From Abelmoschus esculentus (taxonomy: Eukaryota > Streptophyta > Magnoliopsida > Malvales > Malvaceae), in contig JAUCBN010000024.1 in the NCBI GenBank assembly GCA_035048815.1, positions 2,912,001 through 2,976,000 on the forward strand: a stretch of DNA of 64,000 bases. The letters are read 5' to 3'. Shown piece after piece: positions 48,310-61,111 of the stretch. The position numbers and the translations under genes are program-made. The number at the start of each line of letters is the position of its first letter. The first letter of the stretch is position 1. The notes below the pieces were generated by a model. The model was not told the origin of the DNA. It ran no database searches and saw only the letters and a program-made list of their open reading frames with translations.

Positions 48310-49760
48310 GAATTAAAGTAATAAACTAATGTATAGATTAAGTACCATGGTTACGGAAGTTTAGAGTGTTTGGTGTGGAATGTATTATTTTTTTAACCTA
48401 AAATATTATCATATAATTGAAATATTATAATATTTTATAATATTTGAATTAATTTTTTAAGTATTAATATTTAAAATATACAAATTAAGTTTTAAAACTT
48501 GTAAAAAAATCTTAAAATATACTCATAAAATATTATAAAAATATAATATTTTAAATTATGATAATATTAAACTCACTCTCAAATACAATGCTTTAGAGTT
48601 CAGTCGGATAAACTCGAATTAAACTCGAAGGGTAATTCGATATTTGAAAGGGTTAGAAATAAAAATATTATGTATGAAAAAGACAAAATAAATATTTAAA
48701 TGATTAGTGATAAAAAATAGCTTAATAATTAAAACAAAAAAAGGAACATTAGCGACTAAAATAATAATAATATTATTGATAATTTTTCGTAAAATAATAA
48801 TTTGACGATTAAAATATGATATAGTTTTAATTTATAATTTTAACACATTTGTAAAAGAATTTAATAAAATTATGCATATTTATATTCATTTTGAAAAATA
48901 ATCTGAGGTGAGATGAATCGAGTCGAATCGAATGGATGATATATCCAACATCTACGAAGATAATAATATATTTTAAAATTAACCCGAAAGGTATCTTTAA
49001 TTAATGAATGAAAATTTGGGCCTAATCGGCCCTTTAACTAATTGTGATTATAATGTTATTTGGGCCTACGAAAGAATAATGGCAATGCTTTAGAAAATTC
49101 GGATTGGTTTTGGGCTTCCCATAGGACATAATTGGGATACTACAAGACCAATTCCCCTAATTTGATAATTATCCTTTTATTTTTTTATTGTCTATTTTAT
49201 TTTTATCTAATTAAAGTCATATTTAAATGGAATGTTAATTTATGTAAAGGAATTATTAAAATATAAACTAAAAACTAAAAGAAATTTTAAATTTAAATTA
49301 AAAATAATTTTAACAGTTCATTTCACTTATTTAATGGTTAAAACTTGACATAATCTACATGAACTGAACATAAATTACCATTGAATTGTTAAAATATATT
49401 TGTATAAGAACATAAGGAGGTGTTTGAAACTCAATTCTACACTAGTGCAAGTGAATGAAAATTGAAAAAATACAGGGACTAAATCCAAAATTTGAGTAGA
49501 GGGACCAAACCCCATAATTTAACCTAAAATTTATGGGGTTTAAAGAAAGCACAGAATTCAACATTTTTTCTCTTTTACTTCCCATTTTGCATATAAACTA
49601 TGAACATGGAATTAAACAGTACAAAAATGTTTTCCTTCCATTTTCTGGGATTCATAGACATTGGATATCAACTTGGAAAAGGTAAAAAAGGCAAGAATAA
49701 ACAGATGAAGGATAAATCAACCTAGTATCCTTCAGTGCCATAATTTTACCTTCAAAAAAC
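48310..49760. other. Intergenic DNA and PP2C 3' flank
   Basis: No gene was seen. At about 49470-49530, acagggactaaatccaaaat and gagtagagggaccaaaccc resemble half of an inverted-repeat element like that at 25.4 kb. Confidence 0.4.
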
Positions 49761-49815
49761 TCTTTTGTCCAACCCCAACTATATGATTTGGTGTTTTTCT
49801 ATGCATAAATTAAGC

Positions 49816-52427
49816 TTACTTGGAACTGTAATTGTATTGTGTTTGAAGAAGATCCTCGCACCCTTCATCCGCGTTGAAGGAATAGATGTCAACAGGTGCT
49901 GTCGTGGAACTTGTGGTATTCTGCTTCATTTCGTTAATGCGAGAGCCTTGGTGTTTGTCGAGGTAAATTACGACAACAGTGATATCGTCGTGAAAGTGGC
50001 GCCTTATACCCTTTTCGATTTTCTTGATGTCACCGTATCTCATCTCCCTTTTCTTTGCAACTTCCTGGAGTGCAGCTCTTAACAATCTCTTAGCAATACC
50101 CTGCAAGCATTCCAGCAATGAATATCGATACCGAAATGCTATTGGCATGTTGCATTCCAATTTTGCACAGGTTTCTTAAGGCCTGTCTATAATGGAGACT
50201 AGTTTATAAGACAAGAAGAAACAAAAACGTAAATACTCACGGCTCTTGGGTTTTTGAGAACAATGTTTACGGCAGCTTCATCACTCAACTGCTCCCATAG
50301 GCCATCTGATGCAAAGATCAGGAACTGATCCTGCGGCTTAAGCTTTCTAATAAGAATTGAAGGTTCTGCTGTTATAACTGGCCTTTTAAGGGGAACAGGG
50401 TTTCCAAACTGATGAAAGATCGGGTTTCTATTAAACTCAGGTTTCTTCAGGTAAACATCACCAATAGATCTTGACACCTGAAAAAAGAAAACAAAAATGC
50501 TTAGACCAGCATGATTACTTGCAGTCTCAAAAATCATGAATTATTCAACCATCTCAAACCCTACGGTTTAGTGTAAGATAAATGCTAATGTATCCTATTC
50601 CATCAAGCATAAAGCTTGAGTTGCCTGCAAGTTAAGGGGGGGAGGGGGAACGTCACCAAAAGAGGAGAAAAAACAACCTAATAGTAGCATAAGCTTAGCA
50701 TTATACTTCAGGGATCCGCATTTTGTTCGTCCCATGCATAGAAGGCATACTATATGACAAATAGCTGCATGAGATAGTTCAGAATGCTAGATCAGAATAT
50801 TACTGGAAAGTTGAAAGTATACTCGGTTTTAAGAATAACTTTCATAGCAATGAACACTGTACCATGAGAAAATCAAAATGCTTGCAAACAATGCGTACAA
50901 AGAAACATGTTAATGGTTTTGCTTTGGGGCAGATATAGATCAAATTCATTGTGAAGCACAGAAAAGAAAAGAAAAAAAAAACAGAAAAATCCGCGTTGAG
51001 TTCATAAGCAACTACTAGAATCAGTACACTGACTATTCCTGAAACAGATTGCCTTTAATTTTAACTCTTATAAATCAACTTGTCAGCAGAATTGTACCTG
51101 GATTATGCCCTTAATCCTCCAAACTCCGTGAGTATACACAACTATATGAGAATCATCCGGATGAAGTTCCTTGACCTCCTTCCGAACTTCTTCAACTCCG
51201 ACATTGTGATCTGTTGACAGCCTCTCTGCCACTACCTTGTTTCCTTTCTCCTCCGAAACTCTCTTGCCAAGAACGGCTCTTGAGTCACCAAGATTTGCCA
51301 CATATAACACATCATTTGAAATTGCACCAACTAGACAGCATGATCCAACTGAAGCAATTTGAGGCCTTAAAGAAAATGTTTGCTTCACCAAATGCAAAAA
51401 CTCTTCTTCAGTGGCATTGAATGCCCTCTTTATCACATCTGCAGATAATCCCCCTTGTTCTGTAGCAAATTCTACAATGAAGAAAACAAAACAAAATTAA
51501 GGGCCTCCATCGATCTTTTCAAAATACAAATGAATAATCATCAATGAAAAGGGACAAACCCCATAAAAAGAATGAGCTAAAAGGGGCCCAAAATTGAATT
51601 AAACTTGCAAACAGACACAAATTTAGAAAAATGGCTCATATTCATTGTATACACAAGTGCAATTATCAAACAACTACAACAAAAGTGTACCACAGACAAT
51701 AGTAAATTGAGTCTACATATGCCATAGCTAAACACAAACATGCAAAGACAGATTCCCCATATCCAATGAGTTCTAAAGGAAAAAAGCACAATGTAAATTC
51801 ATATTTGTCCTAAAAAAATAAATATATTCTATATCACCCCCACCCCCCAATAAAACATAATCTATTCCTTCATTTATTGAATTAGACTTGCAAACAGATA
51901 CAAATTTAGACAAATAGATCATATTCATTGTATACACAAGTGTAAATTTTCAAACAACTAAAAGAAGAGTGTATGATAGACACAACTATAAATTTGATGC
52001 TTTCTAACTATTCCATTGATAACTTGAGGATATTCCTGCTATAGGCCCAGAGCCATACAAACATACATTTTATATGTTCATTCATGCCATTATTAAAATC
52101 TACTTTTAGAAAGCATATAACTTGAGGATATAATAAGATGTAGAAATAAGAGGAAAAATTACTGTGGAGAAAAGGGAAGAGATGTTTGTTGACAAATCGG
52201 GAAGCTTCGGGGCCGCCGTGGCCATCATATACACCGACGTAGGTAGCAAAAGGAGATGTAAAGACTTGGCTTTGATCTTCGAGTTTGTTGTTCGCCTGCA
52301 CGACGGCGATGGAGAAATCACCGGAGGCGTGGGGTTTAAGGTCGGTGTGCCACATGAGAACATCGCTACCGGCCCGCATACCGAGGCAACGCTCGAGCAG
52401 CCGTGAAAGCGACCGTAACATCATCAT
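49816..52427 (-). CDS. Protein phosphatase 2C, clade D (At3g17090-like)
   Basis: A Mg/Mn-dependent Ser/Thr phosphatase. Clade-D members dephosphorylate plasma-membrane H+-ATPases and are inhibited by SAUR proteins (family knowledge). Four exons (52163-52427, 51098-51471, 50241-50477 and 49816-50100) join in phase to 386 residues. Metal-binding motif VYDGHGGPEASRF is at about 66-76, followed by GSCCLVGAI, NLGDSRAVLG and RSIGDVYLK. FASDGLWEQLSD and RRHFHDDITVVV complete the PP2C core, so all catalytic aspartates are present. Residues from MLRSLSRLLERCLG match the N-terminus of Arabidopsis At3g17090 as I recall it. Three adjacent ATGs start the frame, and the third gives 384 residues. No regulatory domain is fused. 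High confidence in clade. Confidence 0.93.
51591..51986. repeat. Direct duplication inside PP2C intron 1
   Basis: About 110 bp beginning attgaattaaacttgcaaac at 51592 recur at about 51877 (attgaattagacttgcaaac), with shared cattgtatacacaagtg and caaacaacta. The copies are 285 bp apart and moderately diverged, and lie wholly within the intron. Confidence 0.65.
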
Positions 52428-52699
52428 CGGAATAATAAATAATAATAACAATTCCTTTGGGGAGGGGCGAGGGGATTAATCAAACCTCTGGATTGCTTTC
52501 AATGGGTTGTTGTTGTTTTTTACTTTCCTTTTGTGGGTAAGAAAAAAGGAAGATTTTTAAGAGAAAAAGAGGAGAGTGGAGAGTGGGGTAAAGTGAAAGA
52601 AAACTAAAAGATGCCGCGTGAAGAGGAAGACGATGACCAACGACCCAGAGACAGATGCTTGGTAGATTTATTTTCCACTCTACGCGTTAAAAACACTTT

Positions 52700-54420
52700 T
52701 TTTCATTCCTTTTTTTTAACTTTTTTCCTTTTTAATTTTTTTTTACAAAAATACTCTAATACAGACGTTTTTTAAATTAAAATTAGCATAAACATAATTT
52801 TTACTCTTAACGTTTATAATTTTTGTTATTTTGGCGTCTATTCTTTTTTAGGATAAATTTAACCCTTGATTTATGTTTTTTTAACAAATAACTCATTTTT
52901 AACTATCATGATAACTGAATTATTAAAAATTTAAAACATGTCATATATATGTGATAATATGTTTTAAATGATATAATCTAACCTATTAAATATATACATA
53001 TTATATATATAATATAATTTTATTTTAATATAAAATAATTAAAATTTAAATAAAATATTAAAAATTAATTAAATCCAAAACAAAAATTTACGAAATATTC
53101 TCAACCCTAACTAAAATATTTTTATAAAACCCTAAAACTCCAATTTAGATTAAAACTAAATACTTAAATTTTAAACTAAAATAATAAAAATCTAATTGAT
53201 TATTATCAACATCTTTTATCTTTGATTCACCGATAACAAACTATACAAAATTCTTTCTTTTCAGATTATGTCAATACATTTTTAGATAAAATTTTGATTT
53301 TATTATAATTAAGGTTAAAAAATTTAATAGCCTTTTGTTTTAGATATAATTAATTTTTAATAAATAAAAAAATAATTTTTAATATTTTATTTAAATTTTA
53401 ATTGTTTTATATTTTTAGATTAGAATAAAACTATTCCGCGTGTATGTATTAGATATATTAGATGTTAAGTCATTTAAAATATATTATTACATATATGACA
53501 TGTCTTCATTATTAAATTTTTAACGGTTCAGTTGTCATGGTAGTTAAAAAATGAGTTATTTGTTAAAAAGACATAGGTCAAGGGCTAAATATATCCCAAA
53601 AAAAGAACAAGGGACAAAATGACAAAAACTACAAACGTTAAGGGTGAAAATTATCTTTATGCCATTAAAATTTATATAAATCTCTTTATTTTTAATGTTT
53701 AATGTTTTAGATTAGGGTGTAAAAATTTAGGGTTAAATTTTAAAATTTAGGGTTTAAATATTAGCCTATTAGGATAAAAATTTATGTTTTAGATTTTATA
53801 ACTTAAATATGAAAGATATAAAATTTTTTTACAGTATCTTATGTATCAAAATATAACTATTTTTTATTACTCTCTAATATCAATTGGTTTAATTTAGTAG
53901 AATATAACACTAAATTAGGAGAGATTATATCATAGATCTGGCCTACCACGTCAGTCGTGGTCTCAGTCAATAAAAAACATCCATTCCGTCATTAATCAAC
54001 CATGTAATTAATATAATTTTCAAAAATTATATTTTTAAAATGATATGTAAATTATGAGTGAAGATTAATTGGTTAGAAAAAAAATGATATTTAAGCATAT
54101 TTATGGGCGATATTTATAATTTTTTTGAATATTTAAACATGTGATTATTGTATTTACGTATATATTTTGCAAATATGATTAAATCTTATATGTAATTAAT
54201 ACTTTAATTATGTAAGTAAATGAAAACTTTTGTATTTCTTTAAGTTATTTTGTTTACAAATTCCATCCATGGAGTTAAAAAGTTTTCATGACCATATTTC
54301 ATCATATATAAGGCTTATTATTAAAATATACTAATTACTAAAATTTATTAGTTAAATAATTCTTTTCGAATCGAATTTTATTCTTCTCGACTAGTTTATT
54401 AATTACTAAAAGCATGGATA
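52700..54420. other. Intergenic DNA upstream of PP2C
   Basis: AT-rich. At about 53919-53990 the words gagattatatcatagatc, ccacgtcagtcgtgg and caataaaaaacatccatt look like the left half of a Mutator-type MITE of the 54.43 kb family with its right half missing. No gene was seen. Confidence 0.4.
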
Positions 54421-54430
54421 CCAAACTTAC

Positions 54431-54687
54431 GAGAAATTATATCATGGGTCAATCCCACCACGTCATCCATGAGACCAACCACTAAAACCATCCACATCAT
54501 CATTTTTTTTCATGTCATATTTTTTAAAGTGAATCTTCACTCATATTTATTATTTTTTTTAAATAATTTTTTTAAGTAAAGATTCACTTGAAAAAAATAT
54601 ATGACATGTAAAAATTAATGATGCGGGTGATTTTTAGTGGTTGATCTCATGGCCACATGATGGGACTGACCCATGATATAATTTTTC
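54431..54687. mobile_element. Mutator-type MITE with 9-bp target duplication caaacttac
   Basis: This 257-bp element has long inverted ends. The left end is gagaaattatatcatgggtc; the right end inverted is gaaaaattatatcatgggtc. Inversion continues through ccaaccactaaaa / ttttagtggttg. Perfect 9-bp duplications, caaacttac, lie at 54422-54430 and 54688-54696. It sits only 0.1 kb beyond the RING gene stop codon, so it may lie in or next to that gene's 3' UTR. Confidence 0.85.
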
Positions 54688-54803
54688 CAAACTTACGTAG
54701 ACATATGTACTCATAATTTATGTTTCAATCTTTCCCCACTAGTTTTTACAACAAAACATTAAGCGATCGACTGACTCTAAAAACTATGTTTCAGTCAATA
54801 TTT

Positions 54804-57800
54804 TTATTCTATACTTCTTCTACAGTAGGGGCAGTCACCACACGTTCTGACCCAGGGACCCAAGCAGGAAAAATGAAACCTGTGCCCACATGGCAGCCGC
54901 GTCAGCACATCTTCTTCTCCGAAGCTTTCGAGACATATACTGCAATCCCTCGATTCCCTTGAGGTCTTTCTTTCATGGTCCACCTCTTGGCTGCTGAAAA
55001 CTTCCAATGGCAAACGGTCGACGGCCTCCTGAGTAAGTCCGGGAGGCTTCTTGCTTGTTTCGTGTAACAATTGGAACCTTTCTGTTTCAGAGGTTAATGG
55101 GGAACTCCTAGCTTCCAACCTTGTAGAGAATTCACTTACGGTCCCCGATACAGACTCCCGGCGGTGAGCATTAGGTGGAGTTCTGCTGCTTCGCCTGAAG
55201 GAAATAAAGGGAAGAAACAGAAACCAAAGTGAAAAAAAAAAATCAAGCCTTGATGTACAAAATGTTTAAACCGCAGTTTGTACTTTAGAAGTCGATTGCT
55301 TAATGGGAGATCTAACATAAGTGCGACCACTATATGGCACATGCAACATACATACAATACAGGTTCATGCAGTCCACTTGCTTCTCTCAAACATTTAGGA
55401 AACGAGTAATACTAATTTGCTATGTAAATGAAGTGGGAGCAGAAGTGGTCTAGATTATCATAGTAGTAGTGATGTTAATAATTGGAATCACTAATATTAT
55501 TGAATAAGAAGCGCCAGCAGTGGGACTGGACAGTAGTGGTGATTAGTGGTGCAAGAACAATCAATCAGCAACAGGATAGAAAGCATCAAAAACAGCAGTG
55601 GACCTGAAAATTATGGTGCCGCTAGTAGCTGCGGAGTAACAAACAAAATATCTGCTTTAACGTATTAGCAGAAGTGGGACACAAAGTAATGACAGACGCA
55701 TAAAATCATTTTAGTCCTTTCGAGAATGTGTGTGTGTGTAGAGAGAGAATAATTTCAGCACAACGTTTTTTAAGGGAAAACAAAAAGGCCATCAGAAACA
55801 TGATGATTTAGCTAGGCAATTCCATAGAAGTATCTATGACATCAAAGGCAAAAACTACAGTAGAAGGTTACATTCATTAGTGACAACTGACAACCCACCC
55901 AACTGAATTGCTGAAACGAAGTGCATGGTAAGTTTTGGACTGAGCAAAAGCGCCTTAACCGGTTATAACCCAGGCTCCCAGAGTTGTCTTCTTTCACAAC
56001 CCAAATTTACGAGTCAAAATCCCCAATTAAAGTCAAAATCCTTAGACAAAAACCTTAAATTTTGGGGATTTAAAATTTCTGAAAATAAGGACTAAATTGA
56101 AACTTCTTAAAACTTTAAGGCCGAAATGTGAGAATTCAAAAAGATGGAACCCTTATTCCATAATTAGACCAATTTTACATTGAAACGTTTTCTTCCTCCT
56201 TCTGAAACTGAATCGGGTGTTAATGGGGGATTAAATTTTTCATTAATATTCAGATTTAAATCTGATTTGGTTGGAGATCAATATATTATGAAAAATCATT
56301 GTTTCTCTTTTATTCTTTGTGCTCGATCAGATTAATATTTTCAAAACTCTCGTCTCGGTTGTGGAAGAGTTTGTGGGTAAGTTCTCATTTCCGTTCATAC
56401 GTTTTAGTTTAGAAGTGGTTAAATTATATTTGATTCGAAGGGTTCTGGTTGTATAATTGTTCGATTTGGAAGGGAAAAATGTTTGGGTGTTGGTTCGGTT
56501 GAGTCTATTTTGAAGGAAGGGAAATGGTTTAAATTCTTGGTTTTTGATTCGATTCTTTTACTGGGTTATGTGAGAACCGATTAGGATATGTTTTGGATGA
56601 TTTTTGAGTTGAAATCGAATCGGATGGGGGGGTTTATTTCGCGTTTTAAACATGTTTGGCTCGAAGAAAATTCTGGAATTTTTCCAGATTTTCCCGAAAA
56701 ATCTGGGAATTTTCCTGGGAAACAAACAACAGGAAACCCAGGTTTAAACCCGGCCCAGACCCAAACCCGTACCCAGGAGAACCGGCCCAAAACCGACCCG
56801 ACCCAGAACCGACCGGCCCAGACCGACCCGGCTGACGTCAACAGTTGACTTTTTCGACTCGGGCCCACTTTATGTTTTTCGACGTCCTGAATCTAATGGC
56901 GCTGTCCATTTTTCGAAATTCGAACCCGAAGTGTCATTTTGAAGGGTTTTAAGTTCGATAAGTTATCTAGAAATTATCTGTAAAAGTTTCTGAACAAGTT
57001 TCTGTTTGCTACAGGTGACGAGGATTCCGACCCCGAGCAGTTGCCTCCTCCTCCTCCTGTACGAGGATCGATACATCCACATTCGGGACCTTCACGTGAG
57101 TAACGATTAAATTCTGTTTAGTTTATTTTTCGGTATTGTGGCATCGTAGGATGTCTAACGTAATTCTGTTAATTGTAGACTCTACGCCTGCTCAGCCTGG
57201 TGGTAGAGCCGAGTCCAGTGGACGTCAGGGTCGTCGTTGAGTCTTCTGATACAGGTGTGTTCTCTCCCGTTCATCCTGTAAATTTCTGTTAATCTGTTTA
57301 TTCGATTCCTGTTAAACCGTATGATCATGCATCATTCTGATATATCATTTCTGATTCTGTTATCTGTTATGCTTGTCTCCTGTTAAATAATAAGGCATGC
57401 ATTCTGATTCTGTATCTGCATATATCATGGTATCTGGGATATTATCTGTGTACGGGGAAGTTAGTGATTTATCACTTCTGTTCAGTGGCTCCACCTTCGG
57501 GTCGAGATACCACTTCTGTTGGTGTGATGGTGTTAGAGTGGTCTGGGGACCAACTCTTCTGTGGTGTTCGGAGATGGGTGCATATCATGCATACTCTGTC
57601 TATTCTGCATATTCTGTTCTGTTATTCCGTTTATCTGTTCTAGAGACACACTAGGTTCCCTAGCTTACACCCTCTCAGATTTTTGTTTCAGATCTCAATC
57701 CTAGGCTCGGTACGGTACTTGGAGGTTCCTGTTTCAGTTCTGGTTTATAGTATGTTTTTTTCAATTATCGGAATCCGGACTATTTATATGTTTGAATAAT

Positions 57801-59613
57801 AATTTCTGTATTACACGCATTATACTTTTATCAGGTTCTGTTACATTTATTGTTTATAAATTTATGGGTTGAACTCTATTTTTAAAATGTTAATTTTTAT
57901 TATTATTTTAATTCATTAATTATTTAGTAATTTATCTGAATATTTTATTAATTTTTGTAAAAACCCTAACTTGCGAAACAAGATTTGAGTTTGTAAACCC
58001 TAACTTGTAATCTAAGTAATTAGGTTAATTTTAGAAGTTACATCTTCCTAACAGCTCTATCATACGATAGAGTATCTCATTTCTTATTGCTAAAACAAGC
58101 TAGAAGCCTAATGCCCCTAATACGAGACCCCCATATTTATTTTTTGGATTCACTAATTATAATGGAGCACAATCAACAGCAAGGCACTGAATCTTCCTAC
58201 AGATTATGGGACTTATTGATCGTGAGATAGTTGCCTCTTTTGATTATTTTGCACCCTAAACAGATCCACAAAATCAAAGTTAAAATTGCAAAAATATCAC
58301 CTGAAACCAGGCAAACTTTTACACATTTCCACAAATCATCTATACAATCATCAAACTTCATAAATAAATTATACATGTGCACGTGCCATTTTAAAGGAAA
58401 TTCCCATCAGACCAAGAACAGCTAGGATAAATGTTTGGTCCAACTATAAACAAATTGAGTGCCAAAGGTAAGTTCACCAATCATCATAATGGCTAAAAGT
58501 GGCTTCCAAATGATGTCAAAGATCATGCAGAATATAAGTATCCAATATAAGTTAGATAATGATTCAATAGATGCTATATATATACTTGTCCTTGCACTTT
58601 GACAATAAATAATAACGTGCATAATCAAAGAGAAATGTGAAAACTATGAATTTCAAACTTGCAGAGAGCTCTAAGCGCCAACCTGTTTGCAGAAACAGAC
58701 ACGCCTCTCAGTCGCTCAAGAAGCCTTGCTCTCGCAAGTAGAACAGCTCCAGGAAGCCTTTCATCTGAACTCAAACTTCGCCTGCTTACATTGCTTACAC
58801 CATCCGCGTTTAAACCGTTGCTCGATACAAGCTCACTGGTACCTTCATCAAACCTTGCTCTTGCAATCCTCTCATTTGATCTCAAACTTTGCCTTCTTGA
58901 ATTGTTTACAATGTCTGCATTTAACCCATTGTTCGCTACAAGCTCACCGACACCTTCGTCAAACCGCACCGATGGGCGCTCCTGAAAAGCCATATTCAAT
59001 ACAGAACTAATCACTAATCAGACACTGAAAATATCCAATAACTATAAATAAGGTTATAATATCAAACTACCTAATCGGTTCTTGTATAGATCGGAACCCA
59101 AAATTTATTGCAAGTGAACTTAGGGTTTAGTTAAATTATCAAGAATATTTTATATTTATAAAACTAATTTTAAGAAATTCCAATGATAAATTTAGCTCAG
59201 GACTATTGAATTTCAGAGCAAAGTTCAAAATTGAAGCAATTTTTAATTTAAATACTAAAACTGCAATTTATTTTACTTTCCAAAAGAAATACCCATACAT
59301 ACTAACATGTTTTCTTTCGATTTTCTATTTCTTAGCAAAGAATAAATAAATAAATAAATAAATAAATAAATAGGTAAATGAGAAATTAAAAAATTGAGCG
59401 TACAGAGAGGGAGGAAGCACGCGAGTTGAAGTGGCGCACATGTGAAGACCGGCGGAGAGAATCAACACCGTCCAAATCGTGCCTGTTATTGTGATGACTG
59501 AGATGATTCCGGCGATGGTAGTTCCGTTCAATCGAGGATCCAAACCCTGAATCCGGATCGGGTCGACCCACTCTCGACCTTCGAGTGTAGAATAACTCCG
59601 CTGCGCTTGTCAT
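54804..59613 (-). CDS. RHY1A: RING-H2 E3 ubiquitin ligase, RHY1A type
   Basis: A likely E3 ligase that hands ubiquitin from an E2 to substrates. Three exons (59404-59613, 58683-58981 and 54804-55194) join in phase to 299 residues. The N-terminus MTSAAELFYTRRSRVGRPD and a His/Arg-rich region are typical of RHY1A. The middle has LPGAVLLARARLLERLRGVS (about 145-164), a conserved helix. The RING-H2 domain (about 254-294) has CSIC, then LPCGHRFHFSC, then CPYC, with C-x2-C-x14-C-x-H-x2-H-x2-C-x10-C-x2-C spacing, so all eight zinc ligands are present. Just before it lie LTQEAVDRLP and Ser/Arg-rich residues. Exon 2 carries a duplicated block of about 33 residues, and intron 2 (3.5 kb) holds an opposite-strand unit. 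Substrates are unknown. Confidence 0.88.
55900..58140 (+). other. Putative spliced unit inserted in RHY1A intron 2, opposite strand
   Basis: Within the intron and on the opposite strand, splice-like signals line up: donor gtgg|gtaag at 56376, acceptor acag at 57014, donor ttcac|gtgag at 57095, acceptor gtag at 57178. The exons 57015-57095 and 57179-57240 join in phase and read DEDSDPEQLPPPPPVRGS, then PHSGPSHSTPAQPGG, ending in a basic tail and a stop. The segment 56.58-56.85 kb is GC-rich, with repeated acccgacccag-like words. I could not find a clear initiator ATG in frame, nor LTRs or a target duplication. It may be a repeat-family member rather than a gene. Confidence 0.35.
59338..59372. 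repeat. (AATA)n microsatellite in RHY1A intron 1
   Basis: About eight tandem aaat units lie about 30 bp inside the intron from its donor. It is a simple repeat with no coding role. Confidence 0.85.
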
Positions 59614-59639
59614 CCAACAAAACCCTCAAATAATTTTAA

Positions 59640-61100
59640 GCTTCGAGAAACAATTAACTCTTCCTCCCAAAATCACAACTATATTTTGGATTAAGAAATA
59701 TGAAAAGGAATACAAGCTATATGAAGAGGAAACGCGTCAGAAAATTGACGCAAATAAAAATCAATAGCCTTAGCTTCGAAGAAACAGACTGAAAGAGGAA
59801 AAAAGATGAATCTTGAAGCTAGATTGGGCCTTTATGCCATCTGCTTCGTTGAAGTAAACAGAAACCTTTATAAATAGGTTTAATCCAGAAGACATCCCCA
59901 TATTATGCAGAAATTTTAAATTAGTCCTTAACTTCATAAGTTTTTATACTTTTAGCTGCATTAGTATTAGATAATTTTAAATTAGCCACGTATTAAGTGT
60001 CACATCAGCTGTTGGATTGCAATAAATGGACAGATATGAAATTGGATACAGAGGATCGTGACCAACGGTTTGCTTGCCGAAAGATATAATTAACGGCGCC
60101 GGTAAATATAACGATAATATATTTGTCTACTTTCTATTAATAAGGATCTTCATGATATTTCGCCGTTAACTGTGATAAAACATAAATTAAATTATCTTAT
60201 AATTTGTTAGGAAAAACTTGGATTTTATATATTTTAATTTTAAGGATTAAAAATTTTTAAATATAAAAACAACTTAAATGTATTTAAATTTTAAAAAACT
60301 TAACCGTTCTTCTTTTCTCTAAATATTTTTTTAGTTGCCCTTCACTTTGATCAATCTTTTTGATCGATGATCGATAATCAATCTTAATATTGGTTGTGTT
60401 CACCGAATTTATTTTTTTTATTATTTTTATTTTAATAAAAATTTCTACATTTTATAGAACGTTGTTTCTATGACACATTTTTCTTATGTCTTTATGATAT
60501 TTTTTTTGTGATTTGACTCATTTATTTTTGTGGCATGTTTCAGCATACTCTAGCGATTGATTGTTTTCACTCATAAATTCAATTGATGCTAGTTTTCTGA
60601 TTTATGTTTTTTTCGGTGGTCACTTGAAAATATTTGTCATCACTCGGTTGATGATTGTTTGCCGATGAAATCAATCATGGGTAGCGGTACTTTTTGTATG
60701 ACAGTTTGGATCGTCTACAATTCTTTTCTTCGTTATGCGTCTCATTTGGGCAGAGGCAAAGAGATTCATGAAGCTTCTGAATTTTATTGATATATTTATT
60801 TTCATAAAAAAATATATTTTTCTTTATTTTGGGTTGTAAAAATCTTTAGATTATTTAATCCAATTATTTTACTCCTTGATTAAGACGTAATTATAATTTT
60901 TTTTATAGATTTAATAAAATTCAACGACAATTATAAAAAACAACAACTTATATGTCATCGTAACAAAATAAAATAACATAATTACGTGAATATAAATTCA
61001 TAGAGTACGATTCCACACCACCACAAATTCTTCCGGCTGCTAAGGCCAAAATATTTTATTCATAAAACCTTAATAATTTAACTCCTTCTAATGACTAATT
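59640..61100. other. RHY1A promoter and LEA 3' flank
   Basis: 59.6-59.9 kb is the probable leader and promoter of RHY1A. The remaining sequence is AT-rich without a gene. Confidence 0.45.
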
Positions 61101-61111
61101 CTGTTGGATCC

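Noticed and set aside
55136..55390. 84-codon minus strand frame overlapping RHY1A exon 3
   Set aside because: It is in another frame from the RING exon and runs into the intron; no support.
57397..57654. 85-codon + strand frame in the RHY1A intron
   Set aside because: It follows the stop of the putative spliced unit and has T-rich, intron-like composition with no motif.
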